Source: Chitinophagaceae bacterium PMP191F (GTDB lineage Bacteria; Bacteroidota; Bacteroidia; Chitinophagales; Chitinophagaceae). From it: a stretch of DNA of 64,000 bases. Under the pieces are notes generated by a model, which was given only the letters and a program-made list of their open reading frames with translations, was not told the DNA's origin and searched no databases. The stretch lies in NCBI GenBank assembly GCA_001302245.1, contig LGYU01000004.1, forward strand, positions 101,156-165,155. The letters are read 5' to 3'. This document shows, piece after piece, positions 8,214 to 16,622 of the stretch. The position numbers and the translations under genes are program-made. Position 1 is the stretch's first letter. Each line of letters opens with the position of its first letter.

Positions 8214-8249
8214 CAAAAGGGCTTTCAGCAATTGCTGAAAGCCCTTTTG
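8214..8249. terminator. perfect 18-bp palindrome, bidirectional terminator
   Basis: CAAAAGGGCTTTCAGCAA is followed immediately by its exact reverse complement, with A-runs before and T-runs after the GC-rich part. It sits 6 bases past tRNA-Arg and 25 bases before the end of the convergent T9SS gene, so it can terminate transcription from both directions. Confidence 0.85.
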
Positions 8250-8274
8250 AATTTTACATATTTCTAAAAGATCA

Positions 8275-9576
8275 TTACAGCTTCAATACAACCTTCTTCA
8301 CACTTTCTTTTCCATTTACCACCCTGAAATAAAGCGCACCGGATGGCATTTCTGCAATTGATATATTGGTAACAGCCGCTGTTAGTTTAACAGTTTTCCG
8401 TTTTACCATAGCATTATCATAGATTTCTAACACTGTATTTTCAGCCGGTGTAAATGGCAGTTCAATACGTACCACACCCACTGCCGGGTTGGGATATATC
8501 TTCGGCTCGGTGATCTTTATTTCATCATCAGCACGCGGCTTATCTGATGGTTTTTGTGCAATTCTCCAATCTTGTGGTGGCGTACCACAATCTGCAATGG
8601 TCATATACACTGTATAATTTTCACCGGGTCCGCAAACACCGGTAGCATCTAAACGCACCATGGCTGTTGAACCAATAGGACCGTTGAACAGTACACCGTT
8701 TGTATTATTGTATGAACAGTTAGCAAAACTCCATGACAAAGAATAGTATGCCCCACTGGGGTAAGTAGGATGCAGGTACACCTGCATAAATCCACCCGAG
8801 TATTGACAAACAGGATCCGGGAAGCCGCCACCATTATAAGTAACATGGCTGAGAATAGGCCCATTACCCATGTTGATCGCTTTGGTGGCCCCTACAGTAG
8901 TACCGGCACAGGTAGGTGACATATTCACCGACAAAGAGCTTACACCACTATAAGGAGTACTGGCGGTAAATGTACTGCTACTGCTGATTTGGGAAGAAGG
9001 ACTAATACCACTACCAGCTGTCCATGTATACGATGAGACTCCACTGGATGTGATAGTGCTGTAATTTTCAGATCCCGAACAGATAAACCGCGCACCAGTG
9101 ATAGGAATGCTATAATACTTCAATCCTGAGCTGTTATAAGGACTATAAGTCGGTGCATGCTGCATCAAAGGCCAGCTACCCCATTTTGAAACAAACAGGT
9201 TAGTATTGCTGGTAGTAACCGCGGAATGATCTCCGTTTGGATAAGAAACCTTGGTGGCATAAGGCAATGCCTTATCGCTTACTTCCACGTAGCTACCGTC
9301 TGTCCAGTAAGTATCATCACCTGGCGAATCAATCCAATAAGTAGAACCGCCATCAGATTTATTCCATGCATAATTGTGACAATTATAAGTAGCAGATGCA
9401 TTGGCCAAAAATGTAGCGTTGGGGTAACTGCTGGTAGCCTGGTTATTCAGGTATGCAATTTCAGATGGTGTAAATTCAGAAATAGAATAAGCAGTTATAT
9501 AAGTGCATTTGGGGGTATATACCTGTGCATTGATGGTGCAGGGTATAAAAAAGCAGAATAGTAATAAAATTCTCAT
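8275..9576 (-). CDS. T9SS-secreted protein with Cys/His pattern suggesting a papain-like fold
   Basis: The 433-residue protein begins with a signal peptide (about residues 1-18, ending INAQ) and ends with a type A T9SS sorting tail (PNPAVGVVRIELPF ... VVLKL), so it is exported and attached to or released from the cell surface. Residues 64-71 read YNCHNYAW, with Cys66; residues 114-120 read NGDHSAV, with His117; and two tryptophans follow at 132 and 135. This C...H spacing resembles NlpC/P60 or CHAP-like cysteine hydrolases, but I cannot assign a family with confidence. The middle part is Ser/Thr-rich and looks like PKD/Ig-like domains. The gene upstream in the same direction ends 16 bases before it. 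Confidence 0.75.
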   Translation of the reverse strand: MRILLLFCFFIPCTINAQVYTPKCTYITAYSISEFTPSEIAYLNNQATSSYPNATFLANASATYNCHNYAWNKSDGGSTYWIDSPGDDTYWTDGSYVEVSDKALPYATKVSYPNGDHSAVTTSNTNLFVSKWGSWPLMQHAPTYSPYNSSGLKYYSIPITGARFICSGSENYSTITSSGVSSYTWTAGSGISPSSQISSSSTFTASTPYSGVSSLSVNMSPTCAGTTVGATKAINMGNGPILSHVTYNGGGFPDPVCQYSGGFMQVYLHPTYPSGAYYSLSWSFANCSYNNTNGVLFNGPIGSTAMVRLDATGVCGPGENYTVYMTIADCGTPPQDWRIAQKPSDKPRADDEIKITEPKIYPNPAVGVVRIELPFTPAENTVLEIYDNAMVKRKTVKLTAAVTNISIAEMPSGALYFRVVNGKESVKKVVLKL

Positions 9577-9592
9577 AGAAAGAGTTTTAAAA

Positions 9593-10297
9593 TCAGCGAA
9601 TAAAAGTTCTGTTCACCTCAGCTGCAGCTTCGCCGGTTTTTAATAAACCGGTATCAAGAAAGTCAAGTGTTTCCCGGGTGAATGATGCTTTGTAGTGATA
9701 GCGATACAGGTTACCTGCCAGCCTGGTGGTATAGCTGGTACTGATAGGGCTGAATACCTCTTTATTGGCAGCTTTATAATCCTGTGCCAGTCCTATTGCA
9801 GTCTTTAAGCGTAATGCTGTAGGTTCATCCACTTTGTCCTGTACGCTTTGTTGTGACAGTAATAGTTCAATAAAAGATAGCTGGAATGAAAACCTGCCCT
9901 TTTCAACCAGGCTGTTCAGACTACGCAACTCTGTTGTCAGCAACTTTCTATACACTGTCAGTAATTTATCTGCAACATCTTTTCTTTCTATAAGGTTTTG
10001 CAATCCTTTAAAATTTTCACGCATAGCTTCTATTCCTTTTTGGGGAGAATTATACGCCCATATTTCGGCCAGTAACGGATAATCAAGACAGGATTCCAGC
10101 AATGCTGCCGTAGTAAGATCGGTCAGTATTTTATCGGGAATGGCGCATGCTTCCACCATTTGCTGGTGCGAAGTAAAACTCTTCCACTCCGAAGACTCCT
10201 GTTTTACGGGATAACTGTATTTGCGATCGGTATTTTGTGCAACCGCCAGATAGCACATAGCATGGGCTATCAAAAGAATAAGCATTCTTTTTTTCAT
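9593..10297 (-). CDS. secreted hypothetical protein
   Basis: This 234-residue protein has a clear signal peptide (MKKRMLILLIAHAMCYLAVAQ, cleavage after about residue 21) and a largely helical, charged body without a motif that I recognise. It lies 16 bases upstream of the T9SS gene on the same strand, so the two are probably co-transcribed and may act together. A sequence matching the Bacteroidota -7 element (TAAATTTG on the - strand, 10430-10437) lies about 135 bases upstream, without a convincing -33 partner. Confidence 0.65.
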   Translation of the reverse strand: MKKRMLILLIAHAMCYLAVAQNTDRKYSYPVKQESSEWKSFTSHQQMVEACAIPDKILTDLTTAALLESCLDYPLLAEIWAYNSPQKGIEAMRENFKGLQNLIERKDVADKLLTVYRKLLTTELRSLNSLVEKGRFSFQLSFIELLLSQQSVQDKVDEPTALRLKTAIGLAQDYKAANKEVFSPISTSYTTRLAGNLYRYHYKASFTRETLDFLDTGLLKTGEAAAEVNRTFIR

Positions 10298-10329
10298 ACA
10301 TAATTTTTGAGTGTCAGTAAATAGAATGT

Positions 10330-10351
10330 ATACCCCTGCGCAGGAGGGTAT
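10330..10351. repeat. short inverted repeat in 5' leader
   Basis: ATACCCCTG and CAGGAGGGTAT pair across a two-base centre with one bulged A. It lies 33 bases before the start of the secreted hypothetical gene, in a position fit for an mRNA leader hairpin or an operator. Function unknown. Confidence 0.3.
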
Positions 10352-10547
10352 GAAATCAGAAAAAAATTATCCCGGGAAAACGCCGAAGGAGAGTGCTGTA
10401 TTCAAATTATAACAAAATAGCACAACCGACAAATTTATCATGAACACTACCAGTTAAATACACACTAAACAATATCGAAGCCGCTGAAATACAGTCAGTA
10501 AGTTTTCAGAAGAAAAATTCCAGGTAAAAGAGACAGGCAATCCACAA

Positions 10548-11594
10548 TCAGGTTTCCTCATCAAAAAAGATCTTGTAGTATTTTTTACCACTCATTTCGT
10601 CATATCCTTTTTCAATCAGGTCTCTGCGCCCGTGGATGTAGATATGAAAGTTTTTATCCAGCTTTAATACCGTCTTAAATACACGCTGTTGTTTCTTTAC
10701 CGCAGACAAGTGTATATCAAATTCATCTTCAATCTCAAAATTACGTGATGATTCAAAGTTCTTTTTATAGTCCATGAAAGTGTCTACCACTTCCTGGTGA
10801 TGCATTACCTCTTCTGTAAATTCCTTCATGTTGAACTGTTCTTTGGTCTTAAAATAATCCATTGAACGGTTCAGCAGATCTATCTGGTCACTTTTGCTTA
10901 CATCAAATTTCTCAGGATACTCGTTGGTAATAAAGTTTTTACACAAACTCAGGTAATTATTGGTATTGTGATAACTATCCGCATATGGCTGTACCTGCAG
11001 GAAATCAGTTACCCAATATTGCGCATCATTCTGTTTATTGGTATTATCAACTACACATACTTTATAGCCCTCTACGGTATTGGTTTTAAATATCAGGCAC
11101 CCTTTGTCCAGCTTATTGATGTTTACGCCTTCTTCCTGTATCACTTCCCAACTCTGCCCATGAGAAAACACTTTCAGAAAGGTTTCTTTGGTCTCAGATT
11201 TAAAAATACCAATTGCCTGAATGGTTTCTCCTTCAAACGGCACATCATCAAACAATACTACGTACAGCTCACCTTCTTTTACCTTACTATGGGTTGATTT
11301 ACTATACAGAAACTGGGCAAGAAAAACAGACTGATCTGTAAAAGCGCTTTTATCCTCAAATATCCGGCGCACATACATGTACACTTCATTCAGCTCTATA
11401 TCACTGAGATGGGTAAAATGATACAGTTCATTTTCATTAAAGGCGCCCAGAAAATATTTGGTCAGCAGTCCTTTTACTATTTCATCATTCAGCGTCAGCG
11501 GATTTACCGATAATTTCAGCTCCTCTCCCCTGCTGGGGTTACCTACTTTATGTACAATTACCTGTTGCAGTAATACATTATCAATTCCTGTCAT
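10548..11594 (-). CDS. nucleoid-associated protein, NdpA/YejK family
   Basis: The 348-residue protein matches the 37-kDa nucleoid-associated family (PF04245). It starts with the typical VIVHKVGNPSRGEEL segment, has the FDDVPFEGETIQAIGIFKSE region in the middle, then WVTDFLQVQPYADSYHNTNNYL, and a conserved C-terminal part. Members are cytoplasmic DNA- or nucleoid-associated proteins of uncertain detailed role. It stands alone, transcribed away from the TonB-receptor operon. The 275 bases between the two start codons must contain both promoters. Confidence 0.88.
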   Translation of the reverse strand: MTGIDNVLLQQVIVHKVGNPSRGEELKLSVNPLTLNDEIVKGLLTKYFLGAFNENELYHFTHLSDIELNEVYMYVRRIFEDKSAFTDQSVFLAQFLYSKSTHSKVKEGELYVVLFDDVPFEGETIQAIGIFKSETKETFLKVFSHGQSWEVIQEEGVNINKLDKGCLIFKTNTVEGYKVCVVDNTNKQNDAQYWVTDFLQVQPYADSYHNTNNYLSLCKNFITNEYPEKFDVSKSDQIDLLNRSMDYFKTKEQFNMKEFTEEVMHHQEVVDTFMDYKKNFESSRNFEIEDEFDIHLSAVKKQQRVFKTVLKLDKNFHIYIHGRRDLIEKGYDEMSGKKYYKIFFDEET

Positions 11595-11793
11595 ATAATC
11601 CCGTTCTTGAGGTCGCGAAGATAAGGGAGAAGCTTTTCAGGGAGCTAATTTTCCGAAAGGCAATAATCTTATCTATATATCTCCGTTCAACACAACACAT
11701 TTGATTTATTTATTATTTAAAGTATCCTGAAAATGAATAATAATATCAAAAACCCATTACCGCCTTTATATTTCAACCAGATTTTAATGCGCG

Positions 11794-11826
11794 TTTGTAC
11801 AGGTGTTATATATATGGTGTAATTTG
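11794..11826 (+). promoter_or_regulatory. weak promoter candidate for the STN-receptor operon
   Basis: TTTG at 11794-11797 and TAATTTG at 11820-11826 are 22 bases apart. The second element is one base shorter than the TAnnTTTG consensus, so this is a tentative match. It lies about 45 bases before the first open reading frame of the operon. Confidence 0.3.
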
Positions 11827-11869
11827 ATTGCTTTCTGCCTGCAACGTATGCAATTAGCTGATTGTCATA

Positions 11870-12637
11870 ATGCAGTCGCAACCAAAAGCTATAAAAACAG
11901 ATTTCCTGCTTATGTTACAACGTGTAATGTATACCCTGTGTCTTATTACGGCAGGGTATAGCATCAAGGCCCAGGATATTTCCGCTGACACAAGTTTCGT
12001 CAGGGCCGCCTATACCAATGCAGTTTCATTGTATTACCAGTTTACCGACAAACAAGCCAGATTATACAATGGTATAGAGCATTTGGGTTATCCTTCCAGT
12101 TATATAGGCCATGCTTACTTTCTTACCAACGAACTACAAAAAGGGAACCTGGTGTATGATGGGTTGGCCTTTAAAGATGTACCTATGTTGTATGATATGT
12201 ATAAGGATGAACTTATCATATTACACTTCAACAACTATACTAAAATTGCTCTGCTGAATGAAAAGTTACAAACATTCCTGTTGAACGGGCACCAGTTTGT
12301 ATACCTCGTTCGCGATAGTCTTCGTGTTCCACTGGCAACTGGTATATATGATAAGCTGTACAGTGGCAGCACCACTGCCTTTGTCAAAAGATCAAAGATC
12401 GTTGAAGAAAGGGTTACAGATCATATTGAAAGAGAATTTACGGAGCACAGTTCCTACTACATCGTAAAAGACGGAACGTACCATTCCATAAAAACTTACA
12501 AAGGATTACTGAGTGTTTTTAAAGATAGATCACGCGAGATCCGCCAGTACCTCCGGAAGAACGATATTAAATTCAGAAAAAATCCAGAAGCTGCCATTGT
12601 TAATGCTGCTACGTATTATGACGCTCCAAAAAAATAA
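11870..12637 (+). CDS. secreted hypothetical protein, partner of the TonB receptor
   Basis: The 255-residue protein has a hydrophobic leader ending SIKAQ at about residue 35. If translation starts at Met15 (11912) or Met20 (11927) the leader becomes an ordinary signal peptide, so the true start may be downstream of the one given. The body is rich in Tyr and charged residues and has no motif I recognise. Its stop lies one base before the start of the TonB receptor gene, which shows tight coupling. Similar small secreted proteins sit in front of STN-type receptors in Chitinophagaceae. Confidence 0.7.
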   Translation: MQSQPKAIKTDFLLMLQRVMYTLCLITAGYSIKAQDISADTSFVRAAYTNAVSLYYQFTDKQARLYNGIEHLGYPSSYIGHAYFLTNELQKGNLVYDGLAFKDVPMLYDMYKDELIILHFNNYTKIALLNEKLQTFLLNGHQFVYLVRDSLRVPLATGIYDKLYSGSTTAFVKRSKIVEERVTDHIEREFTEHSSYYIVKDGTYHSIKTYKGLLSVFKDRSREIRQYLRKNDIKFRKNPEAAIVNAATYYDAPKK

Positions 12638-12638
12638 C

Positions 12639-15401
12639 ATGCGAACTACAGCCAATATTGTACTGCTTTTTACAACTATCTTCTTTCTTCCGCTGATTGC
12701 ACTGTCGCAGGAAACAAAGAAAGTTACCGCCGAATTCTCTGACGCACACATCGCTGCCTTTGTGCAAACACTTGAGCAACAAACGGGTTATCACTTTTAT
12801 TATGATGCCGTAAAGTTTGACAGTGTACGTATCAATCTGTCCGTCACTAACCAGCCACTTACCAGTGTACTGGAGCAGGCCTTTGCCAATACTGAATATC
12901 ATTTTGCCATTGATATAGAACAAAAGACCGTTTTCCTTACCCGCAATTTTATTATCAAAACGACATTGCCACAAGGCTTTTTTGCACGTAAAACCGGCGA
13001 TTCGCTACACGCTGATATAGCCGGTGATTATGGCGACAAAAAGAAGGTAAAAGTGGATGCCTCTATCGAAAACAAACTGTTTGAGATCGGTATTAAAAAC
13101 AATGCCACCGGAAAAGTAACGCTGGCAGGATACATCCGCAACAGTAAAAGCGGCGAACCTGTTACCGGTGCATCCATCTTCCTTGAAAACAGCAGCCTGG
13201 GTACATCTACAGACCAGTACGGCTATTATTCGCTGGTTATCAACAAAGGCCGTTACGTAATGAATATCCAGGGCATTGGCATGAAAGACACCAAACGCCG
13301 TGTACAGGTAAATGCCGATGGCAAATTCAATATTGATATGGAAGAAACAGTTACGTCGCTGAAAGAAGTAATTGTTTCTGCACAGAAAGTAGCCAATGTA
13401 AGAAAAGTGGCTATGGGTATGGAAAAACTGAACATTAAGAATATCAAGCAGATGCCCTCTCTGTTCGGCGAGGCGGATGTACTGCGTGCGGTAACCACAT
13501 TGCCGGGTGTAAAAACCGTTGGCGAGGCCAGCACAGGCTTCAACGTACGCGGTGGTTCTGCTGATCAGAACCTGATCCTGTTCAATGATGCAACTATCTT
13601 TAACCCTTCTCACTTCTTCGGTTTCTTCTCTGCCTTCAACCCCGATGTGGTAAAAGATGTGGAACTGTACAAAAGCAGCATTCCTCCCAAATATGGCGGT
13701 CGCTTAGCTTCTGTGCTGGACATCACCAGCCGTGAAGGCAATAAAAAGAATATTACAGGTACTGCCGGTATTGGTTTGCTTACCAGCCGTGTTAATCTTG
13801 AAGGACCCATTATTAAGGATAAAATGTCTTTCATTTTAGGTGGCCGTACTACCTATGCAAACTGGCTGTTGAAAAAACTGCCAGATGAATACAAACACAG
13901 CAAGGCAAATTTTTATGATGTAAACCTTTTGCTGAGCTACCAGATTAACAACAAGAACAACCTGTATTTTACCGGTTATCTCAGTAAAGACCGCTTCAAT
14001 CTGAACAGCGATACCGCTTACAATTACAGTAACAAGAACCTTTCACTGAAATGGAAACACACGTTCACCAATAAATTGAACAGTGTGGTAACCGGAGGTT
14101 ATGATCGCTATGATTATAGCATTTCCAGTGACAAAATTCCCATCAACGCCTATAAACTTGGTTTTGACATTGGCCAGATATATGGTAAGGCTGACTTTAA
14201 CTGGTATTGGGCCAGCAAGCATACTGCAGATTTCGGGATCAGCTATATCCGCTATAAACTTACCCCTGGTTTATATGAACCGCTAGGCAAGGGATCGCTG
14301 GTAGTACGCGATGAGATGGAAAAAGAACAGGCACAGGAAAGCGCCATTTACCTGAATGATCGCTGGAATATTACCCAGGACCTGTCACTGCACCTGGGTG
14401 TTCGCTATTCATTGTATAACTATCTCGGTCCTAAAACTGTGAAATATTATGCTGATGGTGTTCCTAAAACAGATGAAACACTTATTGAAACAGTGAAATA
14501 CGGTAGCGGTAAGTATATTAAAAATTATGGTGGCCCGGAAATCCGCGTCTCTGCCCGCTATAGCGTTACCAACGACTTTTCTATTAAAGCCGGTTATAAC
14601 TCACAACGCCAGTATATCCACATGCTGTCCAACACTACAGCTATTTCTCCCACGGATATATGGAAGTTGAGTGATCCCAACATCAAACCACAATATGGAG
14701 ACCAGATCTCATTAGGTTTCTATAAGAACTTCCGTTCCAACACTATCGAAACTTCTGTGGAAGTTTATTATAAACGCATCAAAAACTACCTGGACTATAA
14801 GAGCGGTGCTTCATTGGTGATGAATCATCATATAGAGACAGATGTAACCGGTACCCGTGGCAAAGCTTATGGTATAGAGGTAATGGTAAAAAAACAGGCT
14901 GGTAAACTCAATGGCTGGATCAGCTATACGTACTCACGTGTGATGCTGAAACAAGATGACCCGGCTGTAAGTGAAATTATCAATCGTGGTGAATACTACC
15001 CTGCCAACTATGATAAACCACATGATATTACGCTGGTGAGCAACTATAAGTTCTCACACAGGTTCAGCATTTCACTGAACACTACTTACAGCACAGGCAG
15101 ACCTATTACCCTGCCCATCGGAAGATTTTTCTATGCAGGCTCACAACGCGCACTTTATTCAGACAGAAATGCTTACCGCATTCCAGACTACTTCCGTACA
15201 GACTTTTCTATGAACATTGAAGGCAATCATAAAGTACACCAGAAAACACATAACTCCTGGACATTCGGCTTATACAACGTATTTGCCAGGAAGAATCCAT
15301 ACTCGGTGTATTACACTTCCGAAAACGGGGTTATTAATGGCTATAAACTATCCATTTTCGGAACCATTTTGCCATTTGTAAATTATAACATCAGATTTTA
15401 A
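12639..15401 (+). CDS. STN-domain TonB-dependent receptor (FecA/SusC-like transducer type)
   Basis: From the ATG at 12639 the protein has 920 residues: a signal peptide ending at ALSQ, an STN domain (about 30-115) with the AAFVQTLEQQTGYHFYYD pattern, a carboxypeptidase-regulatory-like beta-sandwich (about 165-245, GYIRNSKSGEPVTGASIFLEN), a plug (about 270-365, with GFNVRGGSADQNLILFNDA), and a long beta-barrel ending NYNIRF. The STN domain is what contacts a FecR-type anti-sigma factor, and a FecR/sigma pair lies just downstream on the other strand. Longer in-frame starts at 12513 or 12618 overlap the previous gene. The substrate cannot be told from the sequence. Confidence 0.9.
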   Translation: MRTTANIVLLFTTIFFLPLIALSQETKKVTAEFSDAHIAAFVQTLEQQTGYHFYYDAVKFDSVRINLSVTNQPLTSVLEQAFANTEYHFAIDIEQKTVFLTRNFIIKTTLPQGFFARKTGDSLHADIAGDYGDKKKVKVDASIENKLFEIGIKNNATGKVTLAGYIRNSKSGEPVTGASIFLENSSLGTSTDQYGYYSLVINKGRYVMNIQGIGMKDTKRRVQVNADGKFNIDMEETVTSLKEVIVSAQKVANVRKVAMGMEKLNIKNIKQMPSLFGEADVLRAVTTLPGVKTVGEASTGFNVRGGSADQNLILFNDATIFNPSHFFGFFSAFNPDVVKDVELYKSSIPPKYGGRLASVLDITSREGNKKNITGTAGIGLLTSRVNLEGPIIKDKMSFILGGRTTYANWLLKKLPDEYKHSKANFYDVNLLLSYQINNKNNLYFTGYLSKDRFNLNSDTAYNYSNKNLSLKWKHTFTNKLNSVVTGGYDRYDYSISSDKIPINAYKLGFDIGQIYGKADFNWYWASKHTADFGISYIRYKLTPGLYEPLGKGSLVVRDEMEKEQAQESAIYLNDRWNITQDLSLHLGVRYSLYNYLGPKTVKYYADGVPKTDETLIETVKYGSGKYIKNYGGPEIRVSARYSVTNDFSIKAGYNSQRQYIHMLSNTTAISPTDIWKLSDPNIKPQYGDQISLGFYKNFRSNTIETSVEVYYKRIKNYLDYKSGASLVMNHHIETDVTGTRGKAYGIEVMVKKQAGKLNGWISYTYSRVMLKQDDPAVSEIINRGEYYPANYDKPHDITLVSNYKFSHRFSISLNTTYSTGRPITLPIGRFFYAGSQRALYSDRNAYRIPDYFRTDFSMNIEGNHKVHQKTHNSWTFGLYNVFARKNPYSVYYTSENGVINGYKLSIFGTILPFVNYNIRF

Positions 15402-16573
15402 TGGGCATTCACATGAAAAAAATATTATACTTCCTGATAGCAGTGATTGTACTGGCAGCCTGCAAAGAATCTTACAAACCGAATATTTCCTACCCGGAAA
15501 CAGGTTACCTGGTAGTAGAGGGATTTATTAATTCCAGACCTGCCGGTGTTACCAGCATCAAGTTGTCACGCACAGTAAAGCTGGACACCAATATCAATAC
15601 CAGAAGAGAAAATTTTGCCAAAGTAACCATAGAAGGAGATAACAATAGCTCTTATGCGTTAACGGGCAACAACTCTGGCACATATAGCTCAGGACAACTG
15701 AATTTGAGCAGCACCGCCAAATACAGGTTACGTATTATTACTTCGGACGGTAAAACATACCTGTCAGATTATGCTACTGCTGTAAAAACACCACCTATTG
15801 ACAGTGTCAATTTTAAAATGGAAAACAATGGTCTGCAATTGTATATCAATACACATGATCCTAAAAACAGTACCTGGTATTACAGGTGGGAATATGATGA
15901 AACCTGGGAATATCACTCACTATATATGCCGGCATTAAGGTATAAAAAAGATGCTGCGGGCATTCCCAATGGTATTGAATATATCAATGCTGATCAGACA
16001 GTAGATACCAGCAAATTCAAATGCTGGCAATTTTTCAGTTCTACCAACATTATTACCGGCACCTCCACTAAACTAAGTGAAGACAAGATCACACTTCCAT
16101 TATTATTTATAGATGAAACATCCTGGAAAATAAGCGTATTGTACAGTGTTAATGTAAGACAATACGGACTTAGCCGTAATGGGTACGATTTCTGGCAGAA
16201 AATGAAACGCAACACAGAACAACTCGGTTCTATTTTTGATGCACAGCCTTCAGAGATCACCGGCAATGTTCATTGCGTGTCAAACCCATCAGAACCAGTA
16301 ATCGGGTATGTTGAAGTGGCTGATGGCCAGGAAAAACGCGTTTTCATTTCAAGAGCACAGGTTCCTGACTGGAAATACCGTTCAGACTGTATATTCCAGG
16401 AAGTGACCAATCAAAAAGACAGCATTCAGGCATATTCATACCTACTGCCTATTGACGGTACTCAATTTGGCGCCTCACCCAATATAATCCTGGCCTTTGG
16501 GGCCTCCACGCCAGGCTGTGTTGATTGTACAACACGTGGTGGCACTAATGTTAAACCTTCCTACTGGCCATAA
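15401..16573 (+). CDS. DUF4249 domain lipoprotein
   Basis: The 390-residue protein has a lipoprotein signal ending in the lipobox LAAC (Cys24 from this start) and the DUF4249 pattern YLVVEGFINSRPAG...SIKLSRT followed by a beta-rich body. DUF4249 lipoproteins accompany STN/TonB receptors in Bacteroidota and are thought to work with the receptor at the outer membrane, somewhat as SusD does with SusC. The start ATG overlaps the receptor stop (TAATG); an alternative ATG at 15413 gives a shorter leader starting MKKILYF and is equally possible. Confidence 0.85.
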   Translation: MGIHMKKILYFLIAVIVLAACKESYKPNISYPETGYLVVEGFINSRPAGVTSIKLSRTVKLDTNINTRRENFAKVTIEGDNNSSYALTGNNSGTYSSGQLNLSSTAKYRLRIITSDGKTYLSDYATAVKTPPIDSVNFKMENNGLQLYINTHDPKNSTWYYRWEYDETWEYHSLYMPALRYKKDAAGIPNGIEYINADQTVDTSKFKCWQFFSSTNIITGTSTKLSEDKITLPLLFIDETSWKISVLYSVNVRQYGLSRNGYDFWQKMKRNTEQLGSIFDAQPSEITGNVHCVSNPSEPVIGYVEVADGQEKRVFISRAQVPDWKYRSDCIFQEVTNQKDSIQAYSYLLPIDGTQFGASPNIILAFGASTPGCVDCTTRGGTNVKPSYWP

Positions 16574-16622
16574 AATAATTATCGTGTTCAATTTACAGCA
16601 ATACGAATCAAGCAAATTACAG

